NCBI GenBank assembly: GCA_946800325.1
Contig: OX326956.1
Span: 16,471,167-16,535,166, forward strand
Direction: 5' to 3'
From: Luzula sylvatica
Taxonomy: Eukaryota; Streptophyta; Magnoliopsida; Poales; Juncaceae
Length of the DNA stretch: 64,000 nucleotides
Under the pieces are notes generated by a model. The model saw only the letters and a list, made by a program, of their open reading frames with translations, did not search any database and was not told the origin of the DNA. The position numbers and the translations under genes were made by a program. Of the stretch, positions 33,490 through 45,842 are shown one piece after another; position 1 is the first letter of the stretch, and every line of letters starts with the position of its first letter.

Positions 33490-35021
33490 TTATTTAAATT
33501 ACCCCCAAAAGTATTTCAGTTACAACTTCAAATACAATTATCAGATCATTATGATGCACTTGCCACATAACATTATATAGACTATCATTTCAAATGTAAT
33601 ATCCACACACAGATTATAAAACAACATAGATTATAAAACAACTTTTTCATGTTTAAGTTTTCTTTTCACGTGATATGCATCATGTTTCCATGAGTATATC
33701 ACGCATACAATCAGAATTCATGAAAATGTCACAATTAATTCATGAAAATGGTTCAAAAAGTGCATGACAAAATATTTATATCATTTATAAGAAGATAATT
33801 ATATATAATGAAATAACATGATACAAGTTCCGGTTCACTTCTTCTTTATAAACTAGTTTGATTGTTTTCTTTCAATGCTTCTATTTGAGATATGGGAGAA
33901 AATCAATAGCATTCCCTTCTCTATTTCATACGTCCAATGTGCTTTAACGGACATGCATGCCTTCATTTACATATTTCGAGCGGGGCTAGTACATCGTCCA
34001 GCACCACACTAATGGTGTAAAATGATTAGAATAAATCGCGGATAAGAAAGGATTAGGATTTAGAAATTTGAGTAAACGGATAATTTTGTGTCTTCTAGAT
34101 TAGGTTCAAATCTCAGGAGGTATGGAAAATATACCAGAAGTTATGATTATTTGATATACCTCAACATGAAGATAAAATACTTAAATTTTGTATGCATAAA
34201 ATGTGCATAATTTTTTTTTGTCGTGCTGCAATATCATTCATTTCTCTATTTAGAACGACAATGTGTTACATGCCCTGGAAAATGTTGAACATATTCTACC
34301 TCTTCTTGCACATTTTTTATGAACTGAATATAATTTATAATCTTAAGAATTAATATTTTAATTTTTGATTTAACATCTTAATTACATGTTCAATCTACCA
34401 AATCACAAAATTAAAATGTTAAATCATATTTTTGTGTATTAATTTTAAAAATGTTAAGTTATATCTACATCATCGAAGATGCTAAAATAAACTAGAGAGT
34501 ACTAGAGGGTGTGTATCACTACTCTTATGCCATATGACCTTTCCTACTTCAATGATTTTGAGTTTGAATTGCACAATATCGTCCATTACCATGTGAATAT
34601 ATTTTTTTTACCGGAATCAAATATATAACTATCAGTAGGATAAAACTTGGTCCCAAATGAGAAATGTTTCTATTTTAATGATTTTATGTACATGGTTATG
34701 TAAAATAAATGACAATGGTAATATAACTTTGAATAGTGATGTACATCTTCTAGTATTTTTTTTCAAAAATATTGATAGTGTGAATGTCATTTTATTTTAT
34801 TTTTTTGATTATTTATATTTATGACTGGACATCCAATTATCGACATTTGATGATTTTATGCTTTGATCGAACGATCCACAACGATCCAATGACGCGGAAG
34901 CACGAAATTACATCAATTCCGTTAAAATTATACATAAGATAATTTGAGATACGGGCGAAAATTAATATTTTGAGTTATCTATTTCACACCACAATACAAA
35001 TATTATAAATAAATTTATGAA
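33490..35021. repeat. Diverged dispersed repeat, copy B (first part)
   Basis: 33490-34150 matches 22500-23240. 34160-35021 matches 9290-9950. About 250 bp at 34270-34525 is absent from copy A and is probably a small insertion, since atgcc occurs on both sides. 33740-33985 is nearly identical to 36735-36980. No gene. Confidence 0.75.
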
Positions 35022-35245
35022 GGGGGAATTTCACATATAACCTAAAAAGAACTAAAATATCAAATTTGTCCTTCTAAAACTACAAACATCATATTTAACC
35101 TTTCAAATCTTTAATGGTATCAAATACATGCATAGAAAACTTGCAAAATATCAATTTTCATAAAAATCATTACTTTTCTATCAAAACCGTGATTTTGCTT
35201 ACCTCATACCTACCCTCCTTCAGCTCCTCCTTGTAGAATTTAGAG

Positions 35246-35280
35246 ATTACTAGCGCTACGACCGCGTGATTGCACGGGTT
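35246..35280 (-). mobile_element. Helitron-type 3' end, minus orientation
   Basis: The minus strand reads cccgtgcaatcacgcggtcg then CGCTAG|T: a short GC-rich hairpin followed by CTAG at the boundary, as in Helitron 3' termini. The sequence left of it (35200-35246) reappears at 37080-37127 without the terminus. The 5' end was not found. Confidence 0.55.
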
Positions 35281-35839
35281 TTTTCCTTCTTCTGGAAATC
35301 TTAATTTTGTAATGCTTGTAAGTACAAAAATGTTTCGGCAGACACAAATCGTTTCAAAAATTATTTATAACAAAATTATTGTGTTATCTGTGTTATGAAC
35401 GAAGACACAATTTATCTTGAATCCAAAAAACTTTACGGTATATGTTGATTGCGTGCATGATATGAACGAATTATGGATACAATTTAATTGACATGTAAAA
35501 AAAAATACAAAATATATGAACATTTCATAACAAACAACACGTAATGAGATGCATTTCAAAAGAGAGAACAAGAACAATTTCATTTGGATATAAAATATGT
35601 ACGGACGTTGCGTTTGCCTCAGCAAATCATGATTTTATAAATTTTAAAGCAAGACCCGTTTGAATTGTTTAAGAGCCAACTTTCTCAAACAATTCAAACG
35701 GTTCTTGTTTTAAGACTTTTTTATTTTTTTATACATCATCGTCAAAGTCATTAAAATAAGCCAAAAGATATTCATATCCCGCACTTGTATTTTTCATATA
35801 TGTGCTCGTAATTTATTTTGTATTGCACAATTCATGATA

Positions 35840-36700
35840 TTGGCATTTCTTTTTCTTTTTCGTACTCGTATTTGTATTCTAGTTCCTATTCTAGTTCCTA
35901 TTCTTATTCTTGTTCTTATTCGTATTTAGTTTTTTGTATTTCATAATTCGCAATTCGTATTTCGTGTTTTGTCATTCGTAGTGCACAACTGATAATTTCT
36001 TGTACATAATTGTATTCGTGTTCGGATTCGTATTTATATTCGTGTTAGTATTGATAATTCGTATTTGTAAATGTATATGTGATTGTGCTTTTTTCGTATT
36101 TCTTATTTCGTATTTTGTATTCATGATTTAAGATGCGTTCGCCTCAGTAAATCATGATTTTCAAATAAAATTGAGCAACAATCTTTTTTTTTCAAAGTCG
36201 TTTTTCTCGAACAGTTCAAACGATTTTTTCTATAAAATTTCTTTATTGTCTTACACATCATCGAATAAATCAAGAACATGAGCCAAAATGTTATCATGAA
36301 ATCGTTTGATTCTGTTTATTTGTAGTTATATTTTTATTTCGATTGTATTTGTATTTCGTATTTGTATTTGTATTTGTATTTGCTTTTCTATTTTTATTCG
36401 TATTTCGTATTTGTTTTTATATTTGTATGTGTATTTGTATTCATATTTCGAATTTCGTATTTTGTACTGCCTAATTATATTCATATTTGTGTTCGTATTC
36501 ATTTTTGTGTTTGTGTTCGTATTCTTATTAATATTTGTATTTCATTTTCTTATTTCGTACTTGTGTTTGTTTTTCGTATCCGTATGTATGTTTCGTATTT
36601 GTATTTGGTATTTGTATTTGGTGTAAGTATTTGTGTTTTTCTTTAGTTCATAGTCGTATTCGTGTTCGTATTCGGATTCGTATTCGTATCGATAATTTAT
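35840..36700. repeat. Degenerate TTYGTA/TTTGTA hexanucleotide expansion
   Basis: Hundreds of bases are built of ttcgta and ttgtat hexamers, giving all three plus frames Phe/Val/Ile/Tyr-rich frames up to 106 codons. These are not genes. A 15-bp inverted pair around 35655-35700 (caaacaattcaaacgg) makes a strong hairpin beside it. Confidence 0.85.
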
Positions 36701-37289
36701 TTCAAAATGTATGTGTGTATGTACTCATCTTCATGAAAATGGTTCAAAAAGTGCATGACAAAATATTTATATCATTTATAAGAAGATAATTATATATAAT
36801 GAAATAACATGATACAAGTTCCGGTTCACTTCTTCTTTATAAATTAGTTTGTTTGTTTTCTTTCAATGCTTGTATTTGAGATATGGGAGAAAATCAATAG
36901 CATTCCCTTCTCTATTCCACACGTCCAATGTGTTTTAACGGACATGCATGCCTACATTTACATATTTCGAGCGGGACTAGTACCCTTATTTGAGATATGG
37001 GAGAAAACCGAGATTTTGATTTCAAAAATTGTAGTTGAATATAGCATATGACAAAAATACTCTTATTCTCCATTATCGTGCTTACTCATACCTACCCTCC
37101 TTCAGTTTCTCCTTGTAGAATTTAGAGATTATAATCCATAAACTTTTTTCGACTATTCATTCTTCTCCTCTTGTTTGCCCACTCTAGATGTTTTTCTAAT
37201 TTTTTTTGAAAATTTAAATATGGACTTTTCCGATTAGTTAATAATTTATATCCCACATGGTTGATATGAATCATGATAGAATCATCCAC

Positions 37290-38236
37290 CTTACTTAACA
37301 ATCTTATGAATCATGGAGGACTAGGAATACAAGACTTAGAGACAAAAAATAACGCTCTACTCTTAAAATGGTTATGGAGGTTAGATGAACACAACGGTAA
37401 CATATGGGCGAGAACGTTAGCGGAAATTCATAACATAAACTCGGTGAAAGACCTTGAGGAAAAACAAGGGGTAACCTCATTCTTTCTCCGGCAATTACAA
37501 GATTTAATTCCAATCTATAAAATGGCAACAAAGACTAATACAAATGGAACCACCGAATGGAAATGAGATCCATCAGGAAAATTCTCGGCAAAATCGGCTT
37601 ACGCCTTCATGATAAATCCCGGAATAGTCATCCCCTGGCAAAGAATCACCTGGAAAATTAAGGCCCCGACAAAAGTCAAATTTTTCTTATGGCTAGCGAT
37701 GCAGAACAAACTAAATACGGCGGATAGATTGGCAAAAAGGGGTTGGCCATACATAGACAAATGCACTCTGTGTGAAGCTAAACCTGAAACACGACACCAT
37801 CTACTGGTCTCATGCACGTATACTCGGGCCGTCTGAAAATTAGCCGATAGACTATCAAATAGTAACCATCCGACAATAATGCAAGGAAGCCTATCAAACA
37901 CCCTCAAATCGAATAGGAAAAAACAACTACCGAAAAATAGGAAGAAATGGACCGCTAGATGGGCAAGCTTACTATATGGAAAGAACGAAATAAGAGAATT
38001 TTCCAAAAGAAAAAAGTCCCACGAATGATCGTAGCGCCAAGAGCGGTGGAAGAAGCGAAAAGTTGGCAAAAATGGTGTTGAGCTAGAAGATCGAGTTAGG
38101 AATGGAATATTTTCCTTTCCTTTTTGTTTGTTTTCCTTTATTTTCATACATGAACATCACGTTCATGATTATTGTACATAATTTTTTTTTTCAATATATC
38201 AAAAGGCTTCGCCTTTTTTCTCAAAAAAAAAAACAA
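37290..38236 (+). mobile_element. 5'-truncated LINE tail with poly(A)
   Basis: Plus-strand LINE ORF2 C-terminus: HGGLGIQDLETKNNALLLKW (RT tail), then WKIKAPTKVKFFLWLAMQNK and CTLCEAKPETRHHLLVSC, which is the zinc-binding domain found after plant LINE RTs. Internal stops at 37564 and 37834 break it. After the coding part come an AT-rich 3' UTR and A-tracts ending near 38236. Flanking DNA repeats imperfectly (aatcatccaccttactt at 37281, aatcatccaccccactt at 38263), probably an old target duplication. Confidence 0.88.
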
Positions 38237-38326
38237 TCTTTTACAAAAGAAAATTGATAAAATCATCCACCCCACTTAGCAAGCTTCCACAAAAAAAATG
38301 AATTCGAGAGTGAGTGATGGTGGAAT

Positions 38327-38331
<5 letters not shown>

Positions 38332-38386
<55 letters not shown>
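38332..38386. repeat. GA microsatellite
   Basis: A pure (GA)n run of about 54 bp. Confidence 0.97.
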
Positions 38387-38714
38387 AGATTAAATTTACT
38401 ATGGGTATATAAAAACAACATTAATTGATATCCGATTTCAATATTTCAAGAACAAAATTAAGAGTTAGCAAAAATAAAAAGGGAATGTAAGACTATCCAG
38501 ATTTTTAGTTGTTTCTTTAATTTAATTGAAGAGGACAAAAGACGGGGGTAATAGGGTAATTTCATACTTGAATAAGTTAGTTTTGATGGAAAAGTTAACA
38601 AATGAACAAATTCGATATGTTTATTGTTTTAGGGGGTTAAATCTGATATTTGAACTTTTTAAAGGACAAATTTGATATTTAAGTTCTTTGTGAGGTTATA
38701 TGTGAAATTCCCCC

Positions 38715-38920
38715 ATCTATGAAAGGATTTTAAGATAATATAACAACAAGAGTCAAGCGTTGAAAACATAAAACCTTTTAATTGCCTCAATACATCACAA
38801 ATAAATTTATTTTGATTCTTGTTTTATTTTTGTTGTTTATTAAAAGAACAACAAAATTTGTCTTAAGATAATTTAACCGAGGTTGTTGAATTTCATTGAA
38901 TGTATGCACTTTGTTCATCC
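38715..38920. repeat. Dispersed repeat, copy B (second part)
   Basis: Continues the match to copy A (9952-10150) and copy C (23890-24060) after the inserted 3.7-kb element; shared words aacaacaagagtcaagcgttg and ttgattcttgttt. Confidence 0.75.
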
Positions 38921-39229
38921 CCGCCCCAAGTTATTTTTGGGAATCCGATGCTAAATTAAAAAGGATAATTATACTATGCCCCTGAAATTTCTCCTACGCC
39001 TCGTGATTGAATCAGCATACATCATCATGGGCATAGTAGTGATTGATGTGCCAAATTTTACAGCCAAGTCCCCATTGAATTGATGAAGCTTTGAATTAAC
39101 CGTATATTATAATGTAATTAACAGTCCGATCAAAACATTTCAATTAACAGTTAATAATAACAATTAATAATAATATCACTTAGTAACGTAATTAACAATT
39201 ATATATATCATAACTAACAACATAATTAA

Positions 39230-39420
39230 CATAATTAATTATTCTGAAATTTTTTTGGATTAACATAATTAACAACATAATTAAGAAAATTAAATATTCT
39301 GCAATATTTTTGGATTAACATAATTAACAACATAAATAACAAAATTAATTATTGTGCAATATTTTTGGATTAACAAAATTAACAACATAATTAACATAAT
39401 TAACAAAGTCCATATTTACA
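39230..39420. repeat. 62-bp AT-rich tandem repeat, about 3 units
   Basis: Units contain ggattaacataattaacaac followed by a variable attctgcaatattttt block. Flanking DNA from 39060 to 39660 is dominated by taattaac words. Two copies of accttcttcgacacgaca lie at 39679 and 39732. Confidence 0.8.
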
Positions 39421-40310
39421 TAATAATTAGTTAACGGTTAATTAGCACAAAAAATATGAAAAACCAAATACCAATTGACAGTTAATGCGAAGCACCAAAA
39501 ATTTAATTAACGATTAATTCACTGTTCAGGTGTACAAACAACACAAAATAATAATATAAAACACAACAAAGCGTAATTAACAGTTAATTAGCCAAAAAAA
39601 ATTTATTACAAACCACATCAAAATAGTAATACAAACCATCCAAAATCATAATTAACGGTTAGTACAAAGCCTCCCCACCTTCTTCGACACGACATAGATG
39701 CCACGAGAGAGACAATGAGAGAGGAGTCTACCCACCTTCTTCGACACGACAAAGAGGCAACGAGACAAATCAAACCATCAAAACTGCACAAAAAAGCAAT
39801 TAAATATATTAGTTCATTCCAGGGGCATAAATGTAATTATATAAAAAAAATCTCGGCAAAATTATATTACTAGTTAATTGCGTCCAATTAACCCCAGCAA
39901 ATTGTCGCCTCCAATTAACACAAGCCTCCATTAATCCACCACCGCCTCCCATTAATCGTCGTCTTCAAGCTTAAATTCCTCGTCAATACCTGAAACCGTA
40001 TCATTAATCGAAGCCGTACGAGAAGAATTACGAAATTTACTGGAGAGGAATTACACAAATTAACCGTCAATCCAACCTGTTAATCGAAGCATGTCCATTA
40101 ATCGTCAATCAAGCAATCGAACCAGTAATGGACACCTCCATTAATCGTTAATCCAGCAAAACCTGAAATTAAACAAATAAATGAACCTTCCTCATTAATT
40201 AATCGGTACCAATTTGATTTACACCCGAAATTGCTCGTTAATTCAAACATAAAAACAAACCTTCTGCATTGATGAGCAAGTGTTGTCATTTCCAAAATCA
40301 GCACACAAAA

Positions 40311-40455
40311 ATTAGGCCAAAAATCAGTAAAATACTAAAATCAGGCCAAAAATCAGTACAAACCTAAAATCAGGCCAAAAATCAGTAAAACCCTAAAAGC
40401 ATGTCAAATATCGTTAAAACCCTAAAGTCAGGCCAAAAATCAGCAAAATCAACAT
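40311..40455. repeat. 29-bp tandem repeat
   Basis: About five units of ctaaaatcaggccaaaaatc plus a variable agtaaaac end. The aaaccctaaa junctions look telomere-like but do not form an array. Confidence 0.85.
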
Positions 40456-40739
40456 TAAAATTCTCAAATCTGAGAACCCCCAAAATCAGCACACAAAAAT
40501 CACGAAATCAACATAAAAAAAATATGCACACTAAAATATTATGAGAGGTTGTGGGTTCACAAAAAAAATATTAGGTATCGAAATGGTTGAGTGTGAATCA
40601 CAAAAAAATCATGTATTGTGAGATGTTGTGGGTTCGATCCCCATTGGCATCAAAAATATTAGGTATCAGTAACGAAAGCGATCGCTTGTCGAATACCATT
40701 GAAAAAAAAAAAATCAGCAAACAAACATAAAAACAGCAA

Positions 40740-40935
40740 ATAAAATAAGTCATTCGAGTATTTTGTATTTAGTGACGTTACTATAAATTCGAGACTAATC
40801 AAGAATATAAAATGGGCCACTTACCAACATTTTATATTACAATTTACAAATAAAATATTATGTGAAAAAACAGTGGACTCGGGCTCTTATTATTATTATT
40901 TATATTTTTAAGGAATATTAAAAGAGCAACTTTTC
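40740..40935. repeat. Dispersed repeat, copy B (third part)
   Basis: Matches 10590-10760 of copy A: ataagtcattcg, gactaatcaagaatataaaa, gactcgggttcttgtt-like words in order. Confidence 0.7.
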
Positions 40936-41184
40936 CATTATTGGTTCTTAGGACCTGATTTTTGGGGCATGTTTTATATAGGTGGAATTTTGTTTTCTGT
41001 CGCCTATTTTCGAATTCATGATTTCTTTATTTATAATAGTGGTGCCAAATTGTTTGAGCTAGTAAGTTTTGACGGGATCGGCTTTGATGTTATTTTGTAA
41101 TTTTGAGTCTATTTTTAGTTAATATAATATAAATAAAAATAAGAATGTGCAATCAAAGCTATAAGACAGAGATCAAATGACAGA

Positions 41185-41188
<4 letters not shown>

Positions 41189-41258
<70 letters not shown>
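41189..41258. repeat. TA/CA compound microsatellite
   Basis: (TA)n about 41189-41241 followed by (CA)n to 41258. The preceding gacagagatcaaatgacaga is shared with 16527. Confidence 0.95.
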
Positions 41259-41589
41259 TCACAGTTATAGACGACGAATTACGATGATTATTGATAATTT
41301 TTCTGCAGAGCTAGATGTAAAAAAAAATCTGTCCCTGGATTTGAACTTTTTCTTTAATTTTATTTAAGCGATACCTAATCATTTTCTCTATTTTTTTTTT
41401 ACTTTAAACTATTTTATTAAAGTGTCCTAAAAAAATACTTGATTAATAATAATATTTTTAAAATCATATCATTATATTTAAGCTCAAATTGTTATTTTGC
41501 GTGGTGAGAATGATATTTCATTTTCTACCGTGATGCGACATGTTTATCATGCATATAATTTCACGAAGCTATCACAGTTAGTTCTTGAA

Positions 41590-41852
41590 GAGGGCATATA
41601 CTGTGCCACCAGATTTCAACAAAACATCCTCAATTCTCTAATTAATCCACTTAATTAACTTATGGATTAATACATGTGAATTAATTTAATCCATTTAACG
41701 TGATAATTAACATCTACCTGGATTAATAAATGATAATTAATATTTAAAAATTATTAATCCAATATTTCTTGTTAATTGGGATGTTAATTAAGTGGATTAA
41801 TTAAGAAATTGAGGATGTTGTGTTGAAATCTGGGGGCAAAGTAGAATTTCCC
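41590..41852. mobile_element. 263-bp Mutator-type MITE
   Basis: Inverted ends of about 67 bp: shared words ccagatttcaac, aacatcctcaat and taattaatccacttaatt. Flanked by gttcttgaa at 41581-41589 and 41853-41861 (perfect 9-bp duplication). Copy C at about 23516-23530 is the empty site. Confidence 0.93.
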
Positions 41853-42015
41853 GTTCTTGAATATATCATGCAAGTTTTTTGTTCAATTCATGCAAAAAAA
41901 AAAATGTTCAAAAAGTGCATGATAAAATATTTATATTATTTCTTCAAAACATGCAGGACGAAATGTACCTGCATCATGCAAGAAATGCTAGGATATCCTC
42001 ACTATATAATTAAAT

Positions 42016-42852
42016 TTTTTTTTTTTTGAAAGAAAGGCAATCGCGATTCGCGCCCGATCCGATCATTTTCATTAAATTAAAAATAATTACAAACCAACGA
42101 GCAATCATAAATCCTTAAATTTCTCGTAATTAAGACACTATGCCTATGATTTAACAATGCTAATTCCATTTTAATACTAAGTCTTGTATCGTTTTTTTTA
42201 TTAACTCTTACATTCTACCTTTGCATTGGAATATTCGGTTGTTTCGTTTCCGCCATATAGTCCAAATAATAACCAACCATTTGGTATCCCAAGATTTCGC
42301 TTCAATAGTTCTCTTCGTCATTCGGTAATTCCACCAAAAGGACATTGTGGAGACCGATAAGGTAGAAGCTCGCGGTTCTAAAATGTATCATAATTCGGTA
42401 GTGAATGGGCACCCTACGAAGAGATGATCTCCCGTTTCTAAAGTATTAGAGCATAGGGCGCAAAGCGGGGTTGTGAGGTCATCCACGTTTTACAAGATTG
42501 TCGGCCATTAGGATTCGATTGTTTAACGCCAACCATTCGAAGATTTTCACCTTTAGCGGGGCTTTGATCTTGAGAAGGCTCGTCATTCAATAACACTCCC
42601 TACCTGTATGGGATATTCGTGCATATGTCGAAGCCGTGCAATACCGAGGGATTTCGGTATTGTTTGCGGCCACACTCGGGTTTAGTCTCCCGTTGGGCGG
42701 TCCAAGTTTAAGTGATTCGTACATCGATAATAAGATTTTTAGATCCTGCAAAAAAATATGATCAGAGGTTACTCGCAATTTGTGTTTTTTCCTAGGCATT
42801 TTGAACGTTGTGTAGTGTCCGAATTGTTATGGAACATTGGTATTCCTTATCG
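42016..42852 (-). mobile_element. 5'-truncated LINE tail, minus strand
   Basis: Starts with a T-run (the poly(A) of the minus strand) and reads the LINE zinc-binding domain on the minus strand: KIKAPLKVKIFEWLALNNRI and CALCSNTLETGDHLFVGC. Stops and shifts break it. Flanked by taattaaat at 42007-42015 and 42853-42861, a perfect 9-bp target duplication, and copy C near 23676 shows the site before insertion. It is a different LINE family member from that at 37.3 kb. Confidence 0.93.
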
Positions 42853-44140
42853 TAATTAAATGTTAAGATAGAAAGTTCAATTTAACGTCTTTAGAAATTA
42901 GTTATGCTCGATTTTCTTGAAGTGCTTGTATTTGAGATACGAGAGAAAATCAATATTTTTCTTTTTTTCAATTTTTACCCACTCACGTATTGTTAAAAAT
43001 CAAAAAAATTTACCTCTCTGTTTCACACGACAATACAAAGATTAGGAGTAAATCTATGAATAAGATTTTAAGTTAATATAACAACAAGAGTCAAGTGTTG
43101 AAAACATAAAAATCTTTATTTGCCTCAATAAATCACAAATAAATTTCTTTTGATTCTTGTTTTGTTTTGGTGTTTATTAAAAGAACAACAAAATTTGTCT
43201 AAAATAATTTCATTGAATCTCATTAAGTTCATAGAATGTATGAATTGTAGTTTACAATGTTCACTCTAGATTCAGTTGATATGATGTGAATAAGATTATG
43301 ACTTTACGAGAAAAACTATATGATAGTAAATTAGAATTTTATATAACATTATTATTTCATATTTATTTAGTATTTAATTGCCATGTATTTTTATGTACTC
43401 AAGACCAATGTTGGTTATGAAATAACAAACTATATTGGACGAGTCAAACTTTTGTACATTACCGCAAAATGGTCCTTCAAAGATGAACACATAATAACAA
43501 ATAACGTTAAATGTTATTATTTTTAGTTTTAACAGATAATTGAGTTTCAATGTTTAAATGGTTGATGATATAATGCACAACTTGTTAAACTTGCATGCTT
43601 TTAGTTTGAAAAAAATTACATAATAATTTGTAATTTTCACTATCATAATTTCTTTCTTAAATATGTGAAAGAGTATTTTTTTTTTTTTTCAAATTGTTAA
43701 TTATATATGATTTGAATTTGGAACTTTTTTTATGTACTAATTTGTGACGTTAAACATCGTAGTTCCTTCATTTTTTAGGGTCTGGTTTTATTTTTCCAAT
43801 CCGTACATATTTTTTCATCAAATAGGTAAGTTTTTATACTTCATTTTTCATAAATTGCTTTTTTCAAACATAATATTAATACTTAAAAGTGGTTTAAATA
43901 TCAACTGAAACCCACTAAAATTTGGTAAAAGAAAAGTTTCTATTAATTTGGACCAAATTAATAGAAAGTTTTGTGAATTTTTAAAAAAAAAATCTGAAAC
44001 CAACGAGTCCTTAGAATGCAGAGAGGTATCAATTAGTTCTCTATATAACTATTTATTTTGTGTACTCGTACTAAATATCAGTTACTAGTTTATTATTATA
44101 TAATAAACATATTACATATTTAATGAAATTATAAAACTAA

Positions 44141-45061
44141 TTTTATTTCAAAATCAAGTAACATAATTTTATCTGAAATGGAAATGAATTTACATTATTT
44201 AAACGCTATTTTTAAATGATTTTAAGCTAGCTTTTGCTTTGAATTTTAATATTTTAGATACTCTATTTATTAACTTCTCAGGTGTACAGTATAATATATA
44301 CCTGTGATATCATATAGTAGTTGGATATTAATTTGGGCCAAATGGTTTAAACTTCAAAGCAGGCCAAGAGAAATGCACACACGGTTAAGAGAAAATTGAA
44401 CCGGTACATACTTAGTATTAATCGCACGAGAGCTAAATTAGTTGAAACAAAAATTCTTAATATAGCAAGATGTATTTTTTTTTTTTTGAAAAGAGCAAGA
44501 TGTATTTTTAAATATTGTTTCTTCGCGACATCCGTTAAAATTTGAACGATACATAGAAGATTAGAATGACCCGATGACACGCACAAATCGAGAAATGGTC
44601 CAAAAAAAAATTCATTTTTTTTCTTCTTTTTTTGCTCCAATCTTCTCTTCTTTTCTGATCATCATTTCTGGGCTTAAATCTTTTGCTTTCTAGTCGTCTT
44701 TTATCCAAATTCAAGCTGAGGTTTGAAGTTCAAAAGTCCATTAGGTTTGATTTTGTTTCGGTTTTTGTTCGAAACTTCTTGCTGACAGATCTTTTTCTGG
44801 TTCAAGCATAGATTGACAGTTTGAAAGCCGATTAGGGTTTTAGTTCTTCATTTTTTTTTTTTGCAGCAAGTAAGATTGTTTTTTATTCATAATTGCTTCT
44901 GTTTTGATTTTTCAATTTCCTTTTATGTTTATCTGAGTTAACAAAAAACTTGTAGACAATTTCAAAACCCAATAATAGTATTCATTTATATATTAATAAT
45001 TAACTTCAAAAATAAAAAGGTTTGTCTTAAGAACAATGTTATACTTGTTTGTGTAATTATA
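44141..45061. other. Unassigned AT-rich sequence
   Basis: 44640-44870 has a T-rich leader-like look (ttagggttttagttcttcat...gcag) on the plus strand but no convincing start or frame follows. Confidence 0.35.
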
Positions 45062-45731
45062 TCTTATGTATAAAGTAGACAAATTTCTTGCAATTCTAAT
45101 TTCCACGTCATCAAGGACTTTTGTGTAAAAAAAATATTTTTTAATTTATATTTTGATCCTTTTTAGTTTTAATTTACATTTTGATCCTTTTTATTTACAT
45201 TTTGGTCCTTCTTTCTTTACATTTCGGTTTTTTTTACATTTTTAATTTATATTTTTGTCCTTTTATTTATATTTTGGTCCTTTTTTGTTTTAGTTTACAT
45301 TTTGGTCCTTTCTTATTTACATTTCGGTCCTTTTTTACATTTTAAACTTACATTTTGGTCCTTTTTATTTTTAATTTACATTTTGGTCCTTTTTATTTAT
45401 ATTTCGGTACTTTTTTACATTTTGATCATTTTTCCTTATTTTACATTTGGTTTTTTTTTCCTATTTTACATACATATTTAAAATTTGGTCTTTTTTCCGA
45501 TTTTAGAAGCATCTGAACAAATGCTATTTATACAAATTATGTTAGAAAATAATATCCGTGATAGACTCATTTCATGAACCTTATGCATATATTGACATCA
45601 TGATATTTGCAAATATGTCATGATTAGATTAATTTAGTTCAAACGCATGCGCGTTAATTCGCACACGCGTTAATTTTATTTAAATAATTATATAAAAAAC
45701 ATCCCGCGCCATTGCACGGGGATAAAACTAA
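45062..45731 (+). mobile_element. Non-autonomous Helitron-like element
   Basis: Begins A|TCTTATGTATAAAG and ends with a GC-rich hairpin cccgcgccattgcacggg (45703-45720) followed by gataaaaCTAA|T, the Helitron signature, inserted between A and T. The interior (45160-45480) is a tandem array of tttacattttggtcctttt units of about 40 bp. No helicase is encoded. Confidence 0.75.
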
Positions 45732-45842
45732 TTATATGTAAAGTTTCAACTTTCTAAAATTGGATTAGATTTGCAAGTTTACAAGAGAAAGTACATACAA
45801 GATACCATGTATAAACATGTATAAGATCAGATTATTTTTATA

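Larger units (their letters stand above)
35022..38714. mobile_element. 3.7-kb Mutator-type element full of nested insertions
   Basis: Ends are inverted repeats: ggggaatttcacatataacc at the left and its reverse complement at 38690-38714, extending about 60 bp (shared atcaaatttgtccttt). The flanks are atttatgaa (35013-35021) and atctatgaa (38715-38723), a 9-bp target duplication with one difference. The paralogous site near 9943-9951 is unoccupied and confirms the borders. No transposase is inside. It contains a Helitron-type end, an expanded TTYGTA array, a second copy of 33740-33985 and a LINE tail. Confidence 0.85.
41337..44140. repeat. Dispersed repeat, copy D (paralogue of copy C)
   Basis: Collinear with 23265-25140 at visibly high identity once two insertions (41590-41852 and 42016-42852) are removed. 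Ends near 44140, where the two copies diverge. No coding content of its own. Confidence 0.85.

Noticed and set aside
34270..34525. Small MITE in the dispersed repeat copy B
   Set aside because: Absent from copy A and with atgcc on both sides, but no inverted ends could be read, so it is noted only as a probable insertion.
36306..36789. Hydrophobic Phe/Val/Ile/Tyr frames that look like membrane proteins
   Set aside because: Produced by the TTYGTA hexamer expansion in all three plus-strand frames.
40311..40455. Interstitial telomere repeat
   Set aside because: Only isolated aaaccctaaa words at the joints of a 29-bp tandem repeat; no run of TTTAGGG units.
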